Assembly: GCF_003034995.1 (NCBI RefSeq)
Contig: NZ_PZKF01000016.1
Coordinates: forward strand, 1 to 64,000
Direction of reading: 5' to 3'
Source of the DNA: Phaeovulum veldkampii DSM 11550
GTDB lineage: Bacteria > Pseudomonadota > Alphaproteobacteria > Rhodobacterales > Rhodobacteraceae
DNA: 64,000 nt
The notes under the pieces: model-generated
What the model saw: the letters and a program-made list of their open reading frames with translations, nothing else
Databases searched by the model: none
Told to the model about the DNA's origin: nothing
Part shown: piece by piece, positions 17,053 to 25,438 of the stretch
How the letters are laid out: each line of letters opens with the position of its first letter
How positions within the stretch are numbered: the first letter of the stretch is position 1
Made by a program: the position numbers and the translations under genes

Positions 17053-17081
17053 GAAAAGGCGGCTCGCAAGGCCGCCTTTTC
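17053..17081 (+). terminator. Rho-independent terminator
   Basis: Perfect 11-bp stem GAAAAGGCGGC/GCCGCCTTTTC with loop TCGCAAG, 22 bases after the outer-membrane protein stop. The stem's own TTTT supplies the U-tract on the plus strand. Confidence 0.85.
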
Positions 17082-17169
17082 ACATAGCGGGCATTGGTCG
17101 GCGCCCCCACTCTGCACTGGCACAGCGCGGTCGCTTTGGCTATCACCGCGACAGCTAACGGAGGCACCC

Positions 17170-17520
17170 ATGAGCGACATCACACGGATCGACTGCGGCA
17201 AGCGTATGAGCGAGGCCGTCATTCATAACGGGCTGGTCTTTCTGGCCGGTCAGGTCGGCAAGCCCGGCGAAAGCGTGGCCGAACAGACCCGCGAGGTTCT
17301 GGCCCAGATCGACGCGCTTCTGGCGCGTGCCGGCTCGGACAAGACGCGCATCCTGATGGCCCAGATCTGGCTGGCCGACATCGCCGATTTCGCCGAGATG
17401 AACGCAGTCTGGGACGCCTGGGTGCCGCAGGGCCATTGCCCGGCGCGCGCCACCGGCGAATCAAAGCTGGCCGCACCCGAATACCGGGTCGAGATCATCG
17501 TGACCGCGGCACAAAAATAA
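17170..17520 (+). CDS. RidA family protein (enamine/imine deaminase type)
   Basis: 116 residues of the YjgF/YER057c/UK114 family, trimeric cytoplasmic proteins that hydrolyse reactive enamines or imines from PLP enzymes. Family markers are NGLVFLAGQVG, EQTREVLAQIDALLARAGSD, AQIWLADIADFAEMNAVWDA and the C-terminal GHCPARATGESKLAAPEYRVEI, whose Arg binds carboxylates. It resembles the subgroup with Cys in PxGxCPAR. Translation starts behind CGGAGG. It stands between a terminator and an intergenic repeat block. Confidence 0.9.
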   Translation: MSDITRIDCGKRMSEAVIHNGLVFLAGQVGKPGESVAEQTREVLAQIDALLARAGSDKTRILMAQIWLADIADFAEMNAVWDAWVPQGHCPARATGESKLAAPEYRVEIIVTAAQK

Positions 17521-17524
17521 TCGT

Positions 17525-17602
17525 CCCGCCTCCGGCGGGCATATTATGACCAAACCGCACGGCGCCCCGTCTCCGCGGCTCTGCCGCCCGAGGCGGGGCG
17601 CC
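17525..17602. terminator. paired GC hairpins after the RidA gene
   Basis: A small stem CCCGCC/GGCGGG (17525-17539) is followed by a longer one, GGCGCCCCG/CGGGGCGCC (17561-17602), whose inner loop is itself CG-rich. There is no T-run. They lie between the convergent RidA and sufE genes and may stop transcription or be part of the adjacent dispersed repeat. Confidence 0.4.
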
Positions 17603-17611
17603 CCATCGCCC

Positions 17612-17644
17612 CTTCGCCTTGGCTGAAATATCCCCGCCGGAGGC
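17612..17644 (+). repeat. dispersed Rhodobacterales-type repeat, copy E
   Basis: CTTCGCCTTGGCTGAAATAT followed by CCCCGCCGGAGGC. It matches the reverse complement of 37560-37591 (inside xdhB) with three mismatches over 32 bases, and the left half of the copies at 49807 and 57349. It lies between convergent genes. Confidence 0.7.
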
Positions 17645-17668
17645 AGAAAATCTTTCAGGCGCCGCGTT

Positions 17669-18100
17669 TCAGGCGGTAGCTGCGGCTTCGGCTGCAAGTG
17701 CCCGGATCCGCTCGATCATCGCGCGCACCCCGTTTGACCGCTGCGCCGACAGATGTTCGGTCAGCCCCAGCCGCTCCAGCGCGGCGCGGGCGTCGATGCG
17801 GCCCACCTCGGCCACGCTCAGCCCGGCATAGAGCGCATGCAGGATGGCGATCAGCCCGCGCACGATCATCGCATCGCTTTCACCCTGAAAATCGAACCGC
17901 GCCTGTGGCCCCCGCCCCTCGATCCGGGGCAGCAACCAGACCTGGCTGGCACAGCCCTCGACCTTCAGCCCCGGCACGCGAAACGCCTCGTCCAGCGGCG
18001 GCATCGCCTTGCCCAGTTCGATCACATGGCGGTAGCGGTCTTCCCAATCGTCGAGAAAGTCGAAGGTCTCTGCGATCTCGTCAAAGGCATCGGTGGTCAT
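17669..18100 (-). CDS. sufE: cysteine desulfuration protein SufE
   Basis: Accepts persulfide sulfur from SufS for iron-sulfur cluster assembly. 143 residues; DEIAETFDFLDDWEDRYRHV at the N-terminus and the active-site motif LKVEGCASQVWLLP, with the acceptor Cys near residue 50. The start ATG has GGAG upstream; the frame continues open beyond it into non-coding sequence. The suf operon is not in the window. It is convergent with the RidA gene and divergent from a lipoprotein gene. Confidence 0.93.
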   Translation of the reverse strand: MTTDAFDEIAETFDFLDDWEDRYRHVIELGKAMPPLDEAFRVPGLKVEGCASQVWLLPRIEGRGPQARFDFQGESDAMIVRGLIAILHALYAGLSVAEVGRIDARAALERLGLTEHLSAQRSNGVRAMIERIRALAAEAAATA

Positions 18101-18230
18101 GGCGTTCTCCGGCAGGCATCGCACAAGACCTAAACGGCAGGCCCGCCAAGGTCCAGTAGCGGCCTTTTCAAAGCCCGCGCTTTGGGCTACCCAGAGGCAG
18201 GGCAAGGGCTGGGCAGCACCGGAGGGGTTC

Positions 18231-18713
18231 ATGAAAACGCCAATCGTCGCGGTTATGACACTGTCGCTGGTGCTGGCGGGCTGCGGCACGATCCGCGAAA
18301 GCCGGATCAACCCGTTCAACTGGTTCGGCAAATCCGAGGATGGGCCGGCCACGCTGACGCCCTCGGCCAGCGAAGCCACGGCGGATGCGCGCCCGTTGGT
18401 CCAGCAGGTCACGCAGCTGGAGGTGGCGCCGGCCCATGGCGGGGTGATCGTTCAGGCCGCCGGGCTGCCGCCGACGCAGGGCTGGTGGAATGCCGAACTG
18501 GTAGCCGAAAACGACGGCCAGCCGGTCGATGGGGTGCTGAGCTTCCGCTTTGTGCTGATCCCGCCGCTGGCGGGCACCCCGGCCGCCAACCGCGTTTCCA
18601 CCCCGCAATCGCGCGAGGTGACGGTGGCAACATTTGTGCCCAACGGCGATCTGGCGCAGGTCGCACGGATCAGTGTGACCGGGTCGGGCAACGCCCGCAG
18701 CGTCAGCCGCTGA
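18231..18713 (+). CDS. putative lipoprotein, conserved hypothetical
   Basis: 160 residues; signal MKTPIVAVMTLSLVLAGCGT with lipobox LAGC (Cys18). The mature part contains PFNWFGKSEDG and a beta-rich domain around LEVAPAHGGVIVQAAGLPPT and WWNAELVAENDGQPVDG. No enzymatic motif. GGAGGGG precedes the ATG by five bases. It is convergent with rnd, with only five bases between stops. Confidence 0.8.
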   Translation: MKTPIVAVMTLSLVLAGCGTIRESRINPFNWFGKSEDGPATLTPSASEATADARPLVQQVTQLEVAPAHGGVIVQAAGLPPTQGWWNAELVAENDGQPVDGVLSFRFVLIPPLAGTPAANRVSTPQSREVTVATFVPNGDLAQVARISVTGSGNARSVSR

Positions 18714-18718
18714 CCGGC

Positions 18719-19876
18719 TCAGCCCGCAGGCACTACCCGCACCGCGCCACCACGGGCAGACAGCGCGATTTCTCCGCGCACCAGCCGCAGCGCATCGGCG
18801 CCGAACACTTCGCGCCGCCAGCCGTGCAAAACCTGCCCGTCAAGCTGGCCCGCCGCGATCTCGTCCAGTTCCGAGGCCGAGGCGATCAGCTTGGGCGCCA
18901 CCCCGGTTTCTTCGGATTTCGCCTTCAGAAGCACCCGCAACAGGTCTGACAGCGCGCTGTTGCCCTGCACATGTTCGCGCGCGTCATCGACCTTGGGGCA
19001 GTCTTCGGGCCGCGTCTCCAGCCCTGCCTTGACGGCGGCCAGAATGCCATCGGCGATCTCGCCCCGCCGTGCCTCGCGCAGCAGCAGCCGCGATTTACCC
19101 AGTTCATCAATGCTGGTGGGCTTGGTCGAGGCCAGTTCCAGCAGCGCGTCATCCTTGCAGACGCGGCTGCGCGGGATGTTGCGACTTTGCGCATAGCTTT
19201 CCCGAAACCGGGCCAGTTCCCGCACGATCGCCAGAAACCGACCCGACGAGGTGCGCGTCTTGACCCGAAGCCATGCATCTTCGGGGCGGGTTATGTAGGT
19301 TTCGGGGTTCAGAAGGATCGCCTCCTCCTCCTCCACCCAAGCCTCGCGGCCAGATTTCTTCAACTCTTTCGACAGGAATTCATAGATCACCCGCAGATGC
19401 GTCACATCGGCCAGCGCATAGGCCATCTGCGCCTCGGACAGCGGGCGGCGTGACCAGTCGGTAAAACGCGAGGTCTTGTCGAGCCCCTGCCGCGCGATCT
19501 TTTTGACCAGCGTTTCATAGCCCACCTGCTCGCCAAAGCCGCAGACCATCGCGGCGATCTGGGTATCGAACAGGGGTTTGGGGAACACGCCCGCCTCGAC
19601 AAAGAAGATCTCCAGATCTTGCCGGGCGGCGTGAAACACCTTGACCGTCGCCTCATGGCGGAACAGGTCATAGAGCGGTTCCAGCGACAGCCCCTCGGCC
19701 AGCGGGTCAACCAGCACCGCCGCGCCATCCTTGCCGGGCAGCGCCATCTGCACCAGACAGAGCTTGGACCAATAGGTCCGTTCGCGCAGAAACTCCGTAT
19801 CGAGGGTGACATAGGCTTCGGCCTTTGCCGCAGCGCAAAACCGCGCGAGGTCTTCGGTCGTGGTAATGGTCTGCAT
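18719..19876 (-). CDS. rnd: ribonuclease D
   Basis: 3'-5' exoribonuclease that trims tRNA and other stable RNA precursors. 385 residues. DEDDy exonuclease domain: VTLDTEFLRERTYW (Asp, Glu), FHAARQDLEIFF (Asp), and YALADVTHLRVIYEFL with the Tyr-Asp pair. HRDC-type domain around residues 200-290 (FLAIVRELARFRESYAQSRN, then DELGKSRLLLREARRGEI). AAGGGTG lies before the ATG. Downstream of its start, 19877-20007 shows no gene. Confidence 0.94.
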   Translation of the reverse strand: MQTITTTEDLARFCAAAKAEAYVTLDTEFLRERTYWSKLCLVQMALPGKDGAAVLVDPLAEGLSLEPLYDLFRHEATVKVFHAARQDLEIFFVEAGVFPKPLFDTQIAAMVCGFGEQVGYETLVKKIARQGLDKTSRFTDWSRRPLSEAQMAYALADVTHLRVIYEFLSKELKKSGREAWVEEEEAILLNPETYITRPEDAWLRVKTRTSSGRFLAIVRELARFRESYAQSRNIPRSRVCKDDALLELASTKPTSIDELGKSRLLLREARRGEIADGILAAVKAGLETRPEDCPKVDDAREHVQGNSALSDLLRVLLKAKSEETGVAPKLIASASELDEIAAGQLDGQVLHGWRREVFGADALRLVRGEIALSARGGAVRVVPAG

Positions 19877-20007
19877 CTGGCACCCTTCTGTCGCGGGGTC
19901 ATCCCGCAGGTTTTTTACGGTTTAGGCGAGCGATCCGCGAAAGAAAAGCCCGCGAAAGCCCCAAACTGCGCGAATTTCCCGCATTGCCACCGCTGCGGGG
20001 CGGCCAA

Positions 20008-21135
20008 TCAGCCGACTTCGGGCAGGGCCGCGTCGATCGCCCGGCGCATCGCGGCGATGCCCTCGCCGATCCGGTCGCCGTGGCGCAGCAAGCTGCCGCC
20101 CAGCAAAAACACCGCATCCGTGCCATACATCGCCACCATGTCCTCGGCGCGCGCCACGCTCATGCCGCCGCCGGGGCTGGGCAGGATCGCGCGCCCCGGC
20201 CCTGCCACCGCGCGGCAGGCCCCGGCGATCTGTGCACAGTCCGCCGCAGAAAAGCCGAACCGCCCCCCCACATTGGGAAAGACCGAGATATCGGCCCCCG
20301 CCAGCCGTTGCAGCGTGCCAAAGATCACGCCATGATCCAGTCCGGTGTCGGACGACAGCACATGAGGCCCCAGAAAGGCCGGATGGGTCATCACCGGCAG
20401 GTTCAGCCGGTCATCGCGGGCGATCCGGTCCACCACACCAAAGCCCAGCAGCCCCGGCATCACCAGAATGCCCCCCACCCCCGCCCCGGCGGCAAAGCAC
20501 AGGTTGCCCTCGATCTCTTCAGCGCGGCCTGCAAGGTTGGGAAAATATTGCGCCGCACCGCCGGTTTCGGCATTGGCACGGGCCACGGCGGCGGCGATCT
20601 TTTCCACCCGCTCGCGGAAGGGCGCCATCGGCTGATCGGCCAGCCCGTGGTCTTCCTTCACGATATCGGCGCCGCCGCGGGCGCACAGATAGGCGATATC
20701 GGCCAGCGCATCGGCCGACAGACCCATCGGTTTCAGCACCGGCGCAATCAGCCCGCCTGCTACGCGGCGGGTGCGCGCGCGCAACCCGGCAACGCCGAAC
20801 CGTGCGCCGGGAAAGCGCGCAGCAAGGGTGTCGCCCGGCTCCAGCCCGATCACGCGCAGCCCGCGCTGGATCGAACTGTTGCCGAAAACCACGTTGAAAA
20901 GCTGTGTCACCTGCCCGCCCACGCTGTCGGGGCTGTAGGAAATGGCGGCGCGAAAGGCGCCCTCGGCCTCGGCGCCAAGCTCTTCGACGCGGCCCAGAAT
21001 CTCGTCCTCGACAAAGCCCGCGGGCACCACGTCGCGCGGCACCTCGACGGTCTGCTCCAACGCGATCGCCTCGGCGCGGGCGCGGGCATCTGCGGCGGTG
21101 GCGGCCAGAATGCGGTAGTGGACGACAAGGCGCAT
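20008..21135 (-). CDS. RuBisCO-like protein (form IV type)
   Basis: 375 residues with the large-subunit fold: N-terminal ferredoxin-like domain (to about 125), then the barrel. Counterparts of RuBisCO active-site residues are Lys135 (K175), Lys160 and Asp162 (K201, D203), His251 (H294), His268 (H327), Gly322-324 and Gly346-347. Replaced are K177 by Met137, E204 by His163 and R295 by Pro252, so CO2 fixation is very unlikely. KEDHGLADQ resembles RLPs acting on phosphorylated keto-sugars: R. rubrum methylthioribulose-1-phosphate isomerase and OiaX 3-oxo-isoapionate-4-phosphate decarboxylase. The start ATG overlaps the transketolase stop (TGATG), so the genes are coupled. Exact substrate unknown. 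Confidence 0.88.
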   Translation of the reverse strand: MRLVVHYRILAATAADARARAEAIALEQTVEVPRDVVPAGFVEDEILGRVEELGAEAEGAFRAAISYSPDSVGGQVTQLFNVVFGNSSIQRGLRVIGLEPGDTLAARFPGARFGVAGLRARTRRVAGGLIAPVLKPMGLSADALADIAYLCARGGADIVKEDHGLADQPMAPFRERVEKIAAAVARANAETGGAAQYFPNLAGRAEEIEGNLCFAAGAGVGGILVMPGLLGFGVVDRIARDDRLNLPVMTHPAFLGPHVLSSDTGLDHGVIFGTLQRLAGADISVFPNVGGRFGFSAADCAQIAGACRAVAGPGRAILPSPGGGMSVARAEDMVAMYGTDAVFLLGGSLLRHGDRIGEGIAAMRRAIDAALPEVG

Positions 21136-22136
21136 CACAACGCCTCGGCCTTTGCGGCGCTGTGCACCGCCTCCAGCCGCACCGCGCCCAGCGCTGCCTC
21201 GTCGATGCCGGTCTGCTGCCCCGTCAGCCGTTCCACCGCCCGCACAAGGCTGAGCGCGTCCAGCCCGTAATAGCGCATCAGATAAGGGCGCGATCCGCCA
21301 TGGGCATAGGTATCTTGCAACCCCAGCCGGGTCAGCCGCCGCGGCAGCCCCGCCTCGGCCAGCGCCTCGGCCACCATCGAGCCGATCCCGCCCGTCACCA
21401 GATGGTTTTCCAGCGTCACCACGCCAAACCGCACCGCCTCGGCATGGGCCAGGATCGTGGCGGCATCAAAGGGCTTGAGCGTGGCCAGATGCAGATGCCG
21501 GACCGACACCCCGGCCCGGTCCAGCGCGCCGCGCGCGCGCATCGCCTCTTCGGTGGCGATGCCAGCCGTCACAACCAGCACATCGTCCCCCTCGGCCAGC
21601 ACCCGCACCTGGCCCAGTCGCATCGGCGTTGCAAACAGCCGCGGCACCGCACCGCGCAGGATGCGGCAATAGACCGGGCCATCGACCCGGTCGGCCTCGG
21701 CCACGATGCTTTCGACCTCGGTGGCGTCGCCCGCCTCCAGCACGGTCATGTTGGGGATGGTGCGCATCACCGCGATATCCTCGATCGCTTGATGGGTCAT
21801 GCCGCCGGGGGTGGTGAGGCCGGGCAAAAACCCCATCAGCCGCACCTTGCGGCGGGGATAGGCGACCGAGGCCATCAACTGATCATAAGGCCTGCGATAC
21901 AAGAACACACCAAAGCTGTGCAGAAACGGCCGAAACCCCGCCAGCCCCAGCCCGCCCGCAAACGACAGCATGTTCTGTTCGGCCATGCCCAGCGACAGAA
22001 AGCGGTCGGGGTGGCGGTCACGAAAGCCGTCGATCTCGCAGCTTGAGGTCAGATCGGCCGACAGGCAGAGCACCTCGGGGTTGGCCAGCGCATGAGCCTC
22101 GAAGGCGGTGGCATAGGGACGGTTGACCATCTCCAT
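21135..22136 (-). CDS. transketolase-like protein, C-terminal subunit
   Basis: 333 residues covering the pyrimidine-binding and C-terminal domains of transketolase/DXS-type thiamin diphosphate enzymes. The activating Glu is in FLSLGMAEQNMLSFAGGL; further blocks are GGMTHQAIEDIAVMRTIPNM and the C-terminal VTLENHLVTGGIGSMVAEAL. It pairs with the adjacent N-terminal subunit gene, whose stop it overlaps region-wise. The ATG at 22136 follows GGGAGAT inside the upstream gene's end. Together they would form a split enzyme moving two-carbon units between sugar phosphates. The specific donor is unknown. Confidence 0.88.
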   Translation of the reverse strand: MEMVNRPYATAFEAHALANPEVLCLSADLTSSCEIDGFRDRHPDRFLSLGMAEQNMLSFAGGLGLAGFRPFLHSFGVFLYRRPYDQLMASVAYPRRKVRLMGFLPGLTTPGGMTHQAIEDIAVMRTIPNMTVLEAGDATEVESIVAEADRVDGPVYCRILRGAVPRLFATPMRLGQVRVLAEGDDVLVVTAGIATEEAMRARGALDRAGVSVRHLHLATLKPFDAATILAHAEAVRFGVVTLENHLVTGGIGSMVAEALAEAGLPRRLTRLGLQDTYAHGGSRPYLMRYYGLDALSLVRAVERLTGQQTGIDEAALGAVRLEAVHSAAKAEAL

Positions 22137-22137
22137 C

Positions 22138-23103
22138 TCACATATCTCCCAGATCGACCGGGGCGATGCCCAGTTCGGCAGCAATCGCCGCGTTCATCTC
22201 GGCCCGTTCCGCCTCGGACTTGAAGCGGACGTAGTGCAGCCGCGGAAACCGGCGGCGTAAAAACGCCATCCCCTGCGTAGGCGAGGAATGGGCCAGAATG
22301 ATCAGCGGGCGGCCCTCGTGCGGGGTGGCACGGGCCTGCCGCAGCGCGGCCAGATCATGGGCGTCCACCTCGGCCACCACGGCACCAAAGGCGCGCAGCT
22401 TGGCGGCGATGTCGCCCACCGTCATCACGGCGTCCATCGCGCCGTCGCATTGCTGGCGGTTCACATCCATGATCGCCCAGAGATTGTCGATCCGGTGGTG
22501 CGCGGCGGCCTGCACCGCTTCCCAGGTCTGCCCCTCCTGCACCTCGCCATCGGACATGAAGACACAGACCTGCCCCGCCTCGCCGCGCCGCTTGCGGCCC
22601 CAGGCCAGCCCCGCGGCGGTTGACAGCCCGATCCCCAGCGTGCCGTTGTGCACCTCCATGCCGGGGGAATGCTCGGCCCCGATCATCTCGACCGAACTGC
22701 CATCGCGGTTGAACATCTCCAGCCCCTCGGGCGCCATCCGGCCCACCTCGACCAGCGCGGCATAGGCCACCAGCGCATAATGCGCGGGCGCGATGAACAG
22801 CCGGTCATAGTCGGGCGCGGCGGGGCCGTTATAGCCTGCGCCGGTGACATAGCCGGGGTTGCAGGCTGCGGGCACCCCCCCGAACGGCGGAGGGATCATC
22901 GGCCGCGTCGGCGCGCCCAAGGTCAGCGCCTCGTTATACAGAAACGCCAGTTGCTCAGCCGCCGAACAGGCCTGGCTCAGATAGCCGCCATTGGCGCGGA
23001 TCGTGTGCTCAAAGACGCGGCGGCGGATGCCCTGCGCGATTGCTTCGGTCGTTCGGGCGTTGCGCACGACAGCCTCCTTGTGCCGGTTGACCTTGTGTTT
23101 CAT
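22138..23103 (-). CDS. transketolase-like protein, N-terminal (ThDP-binding) subunit
   Basis: 321 residues. The ThDP/Mg motif is VFMSDGEVQEGQTWEAVQAA (SDG ... downstream DVNRQQ). The segment DYDRLFIAPAHYALVAYAAL keeps the conserved His but differs from the usual FVLSKGHA pattern. A family-atypical Pro/Gly-rich stretch (IPPPFGGVPAACNPGYVTGA) precedes it, hinting at an unusual substrate. The ATG at 23103 is preferred; a TTG four codons earlier falls in the operator-like sequence. It is the first gene of the leftward unit tktN-tktC-RLP and is divergent from mtnA. Confidence 0.87.
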   Translation of the reverse strand: MKHKVNRHKEAVVRNARTTEAIAQGIRRRVFEHTIRANGGYLSQACSAAEQLAFLYNEALTLGAPTRPMIPPPFGGVPAACNPGYVTGAGYNGPAAPDYDRLFIAPAHYALVAYAALVEVGRMAPEGLEMFNRDGSSVEMIGAEHSPGMEVHNGTLGIGLSTAAGLAWGRKRRGEAGQVCVFMSDGEVQEGQTWEAVQAAAHHRIDNLWAIMDVNRQQCDGAMDAVMTVGDIAAKLRAFGAVVAEVDAHDLAALRQARATPHEGRPLIILAHSSPTQGMAFLRRRFPRLHYVRFKSEAERAEMNAAIAAELGIAPVDLGDM

Positions 23104-23112
23104 GAAATCGAG

Positions 23113-23133
23113 CAAAAGTCAATTAATCCTGAC
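23113..23133. promoter_or_regulatory. operator-like site 1 (CAAAAGTCAA) between transketolase and mtnA-like genes
   Basis: CAAAAGTCAATT at 23113-23124, with an inverted half TGAC at 23130-23133 (GTCA-N8-TGAC). The same 12 bases recur at 23167-23178. It is directly upstream of the tktN start and probably overlaps its promoter. Confidence 0.6.
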
Positions 23134-23166
23134 ATAAGACAATTTGCGCCCTTTGCGGAATTGGAT

Positions 23167-23187
23167 CAAAAGTCAATTGTATTTGAC
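23167..23187. promoter_or_regulatory. operator-like site 2 (CAAAAGTCAA) upstream of mtnA-like gene
   Basis: CAAAAGTCAATT at 23167-23178; GTCAA (23172-23176) and TTGAC (23183-23187) make a perfect inverted repeat with a 6-base spacer. It is likely bound by the SorC-type regulator encoded in this cluster. Confidence 0.6.
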
Positions 23188-23294
23188 AATTGCCGCCAAA
23201 GCGGAAATCCTGCCGCCTGGCCAAGGATGCGGCCAGACGCGCCGCCCAGACGCGGGCACCGCACCGCGCAACAGGACAACTCAGAGGATCAGGC

Positions 23295-24389
23295 ATGAAG
23301 ATCGACGGCAAACCTTACCGCTCCATCTGGCGCGAGGCTTCGGGCGAGGTGCGGATCATCGACCAGCGCTGGCTGCCGCATGAACTGCGCATCGTGCCGC
23401 TGCGCGACAGGGCGGAATTTGCCGCGGCCATCCGCGACATGTGGGTGCGCGGCGCGCCGCTGATCGGGGCGACGGCGGCCTATGGGGTGGCGGTGCAGAT
23501 GCAGGGCGATGCCTCGGATGCGTCCTTGCGCGAAACCTGGGAGGTGCTGCACGAAACCCGTCCCACTGCAATCAACCTGAAATGGGCGCTGGACGAAATG
23601 ACCCGCCATCTGGCCCCCCTGCCGGTGACCGAACGCCCCGCCGCCGCCTGGGCCCGCGCCGCCGAGATCGCCGACGAGGATGTGGAGATCAACCGCCGCA
23701 TCGGCGAACACGGGCTGGCCATCATCCGCGAGATCGCGGCCCGCAAGGGCGGCGGGCGGGTGAACATCCTGACCCATTGCAACGCGGGCTGGCCCGCCAC
23801 GGTGGATTGGGGCACCGCCACCTCGCCAATTTATCACGCGGTCGAGGCCGGGATCGACGTGCATGTGTTCGTCGATGAAACCCGCCCCCGCAATCAGGGC
23901 GCGCAACTGACCGCGTGGGAGCTGAACAGCCACGGCGTCAGCCACGATCTGATCGTGGACAATGCCGGCGGCCATCTGATGCAGCATGGCGAGGTGGATA
24001 TGGTGATCGTGGGCACCGACCGCACCACCGCCAACGGCGACGTGTGCAACAAGATCGGCACCTATCTGAAGGCGCTGGCCGCCAAGGCCAACGGCGTGCC
24101 GTTCTATGTGGCGCTGCCCTCGCCCACCATCGACTGGACGGTGAAGGACGGCGTCAAGGAAATCCCGATCGAAGAGCGCGCGGGCAGCGAGGTGACCCAT
24201 GTGCAGGGCCGCGACGCCGCGGGCCGGGTGATCTGCGTGCAGATCTCGCCCGACGGCACCCCCGCCCGCAACCCCGCCTTTGACGTGACGCCTGCGCATC
24301 TGGTTACCGGGCTGATCACCGAACGCGGCATCTGCACCGCCTCGTCCGAGGGGCTGGCCGCGATGTTTCCCGACCGGGTCCGGGGCTGA
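23295..24389 (+). CDS. mtnA: MtnA-family sugar-1-phosphate isomerase
   Basis: Isomerase of the eIF2B-alpha-like MtnA family, which converts 5-methylthioribose-1-phosphate (or 5-deoxyribose-1-phosphate in some relatives) to the ribulose form. 364 residues. Both catalytic residues are present: Cys162 in [15 protein letters not shown] and Asp242 in [19 protein letters not shown]. Family blocks [15 protein letters not shown] and [19 protein letters not shown] are also there. The segment after the catalytic Cys ([16 protein letters not shown]) departs from the usual MtnA pattern, so the sugar may differ. GAGGATCAGG precedes the ATG. It is divergent from the transketolase-RLP unit and convergent with the regulator gene. 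Confidence 0.88.
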   Translation: MKIDGKPYRSIWREASGEVRIIDQRWLPHELRIVPLRDRAEFAAAIRDMWVRGAPLIGATAAYGVAVQMQGDASDASLRETWEVLHETRPTAINLKWALDEMTRHLAPLPVTERPAAAWARAAEIADEDVEINRRIGEHGLAIIREIAARKGGGRVNILTHCNAGWPATVDWGTATSPIYHAVEAGIDVHVFVDETRPRNQGAQLTAWELNSHGVSHDLIVDNAGGHLMQHGEVDMVIVGTDRTTANGDVCNKIGTYLKALAAKANGVPFYVALPSPTIDWTVKDGVKEIPIEERAGSEVTHVQGRDAAGRVICVQISPDGTPARNPAFDVTPAHLVTGLITERGICTASSEGLAAMFPDRVRG

Positions 24390-24432
24390 CGCCCGCCAGC
24401 GGGAACCGGGGCCGCAGGGCGGGCCGAACGGC

Positions 24433-25398
24433 TCAGCCCGCCAGCAACGCCTGCGCCACGGTCAGGCCGGTGACCAGATGGGTCACATAGCCGCCGCGGA
24501 TCGCGGCGCGCGTCGCCTCCAGCTTGTCAAGGCCGGGGGTGACCAATATCCCCATCTCCAGCCCCACCAGCCGATCCAGCGTGATGCCGATCATCCGCGC
24601 ATCCAGCGGCCCCGACACTGGCCGCCCCTCGGCGTCGATAAAGCGCCCGCACAGCACCCCCACCGCGCCGCGCGCCACATGCCAGGCCAGATCCTCGGGC
24701 GAGGCCAGACCGCTTGACACAATATGGCTGTCAGCGGCGCAGGTGCCGACCGAGAACAGCACCTTGTTGACCCCCTGCAACTGGTCAAGCTGCGCCTTCA
24801 GGATCGGCTCGGCGCGCAATTCGGCCGCCAGATCGGCCCGGCTGATCACCGCGGGCGCGTGCAGGTTCAGGCAACGCGCCTGCAACCGCTGCGCCAGCCG
24901 GGTCGAACAGGCCTCGGCGGTGAAACCGTAGGGCGTGGCCATCGAGCCGACCAGTTGCAGCACCGTCATCGCCTCGATCCGGTGCGGCTCCACCGCCTCG
25001 ACCAGATCGTGAACGGTGCGGCCCCAGGCCACCCCCAGCCGATCTCCGGGCGCCAGCAGATCAGGCAGCCATTCCGCCGCCCCGCGCACCACGCGGGCAA
25101 AGGCCGCTTCGGCATCGGCGCCCTCATCAGGCACCACATAGGCCGCGCGCAGCCCGAAGCGGGCGCACAGATCGACCGCCAGCCGATGCGTGGTAAAGGC
25201 GGGCGCGGCCAGCGTGATGCGGATCAGCCCGGTCTCGCGCGCCTCTTGCAGATAGTTGACCACCGTAGCGCGCGAAATCGCCAGCCGGCTGGCGATGTCT
25301 TGCTGGTTCAGACCCTCGTGGTAATACATCCACGCCACCTCGATCACGACATTCTCGCCGCTGATCTGCCCCATGGAGCGCCGTTTCGTCGTTGCCAT
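24433..25398 (-). CDS. SorC-family sugar-sensing transcriptional regulator
   Basis: 321 residues. N-terminal winged helix-turn-helix (about 20-75: YYHEGLNQQDIASRLAISRA, then TVVNYLQEARETGLIRI). The C-terminal sugar-phosphate-binding domain of the DeoR/SorC type has GDRLGVAWGRTVHDLVEAV, VGTCAADSHIVSSG, GVLCGRFIDAEGRPV and GITLDRLVGLE. It lies inside the sugar-phosphate cluster and is divergent from the aldolase fusion gene; operator-like sequences sit in that spacer and in the other divergent promoter. Most likely it represses the cluster, with a pathway phosphosugar as inducer (inference). Confidence 0.88.
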   Translation of the reverse strand: MATTKRRSMGQISGENVVIEVAWMYYHEGLNQQDIASRLAISRATVVNYLQEARETGLIRITLAAPAFTTHRLAVDLCARFGLRAAYVVPDEGADAEAAFARVVRGAAEWLPDLLAPGDRLGVAWGRTVHDLVEAVEPHRIEAMTVLQLVGSMATPYGFTAEACSTRLAQRLQARCLNLHAPAVISRADLAAELRAEPILKAQLDQLQGVNKVLFSVGTCAADSHIVSSGLASPEDLAWHVARGAVGVLCGRFIDAEGRPVSGPLDARMIGITLDRLVGLEMGILVTPGLDKLEATRAAIRGGYVTHLVTGLTVAQALLAG

Positions 25399-25438
25399 GC
25401 CGCCCCCGATCGCGCCGGAAAACCTTTGCCAGCAAATG

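Noticed and set aside
20008-21135. A true CO2-fixing RuBisCO large subunit
   Set aside because: Several residues essential for carboxylation are replaced, and no small subunit, phosphoribulokinase or other Calvin-cycle gene is nearby.
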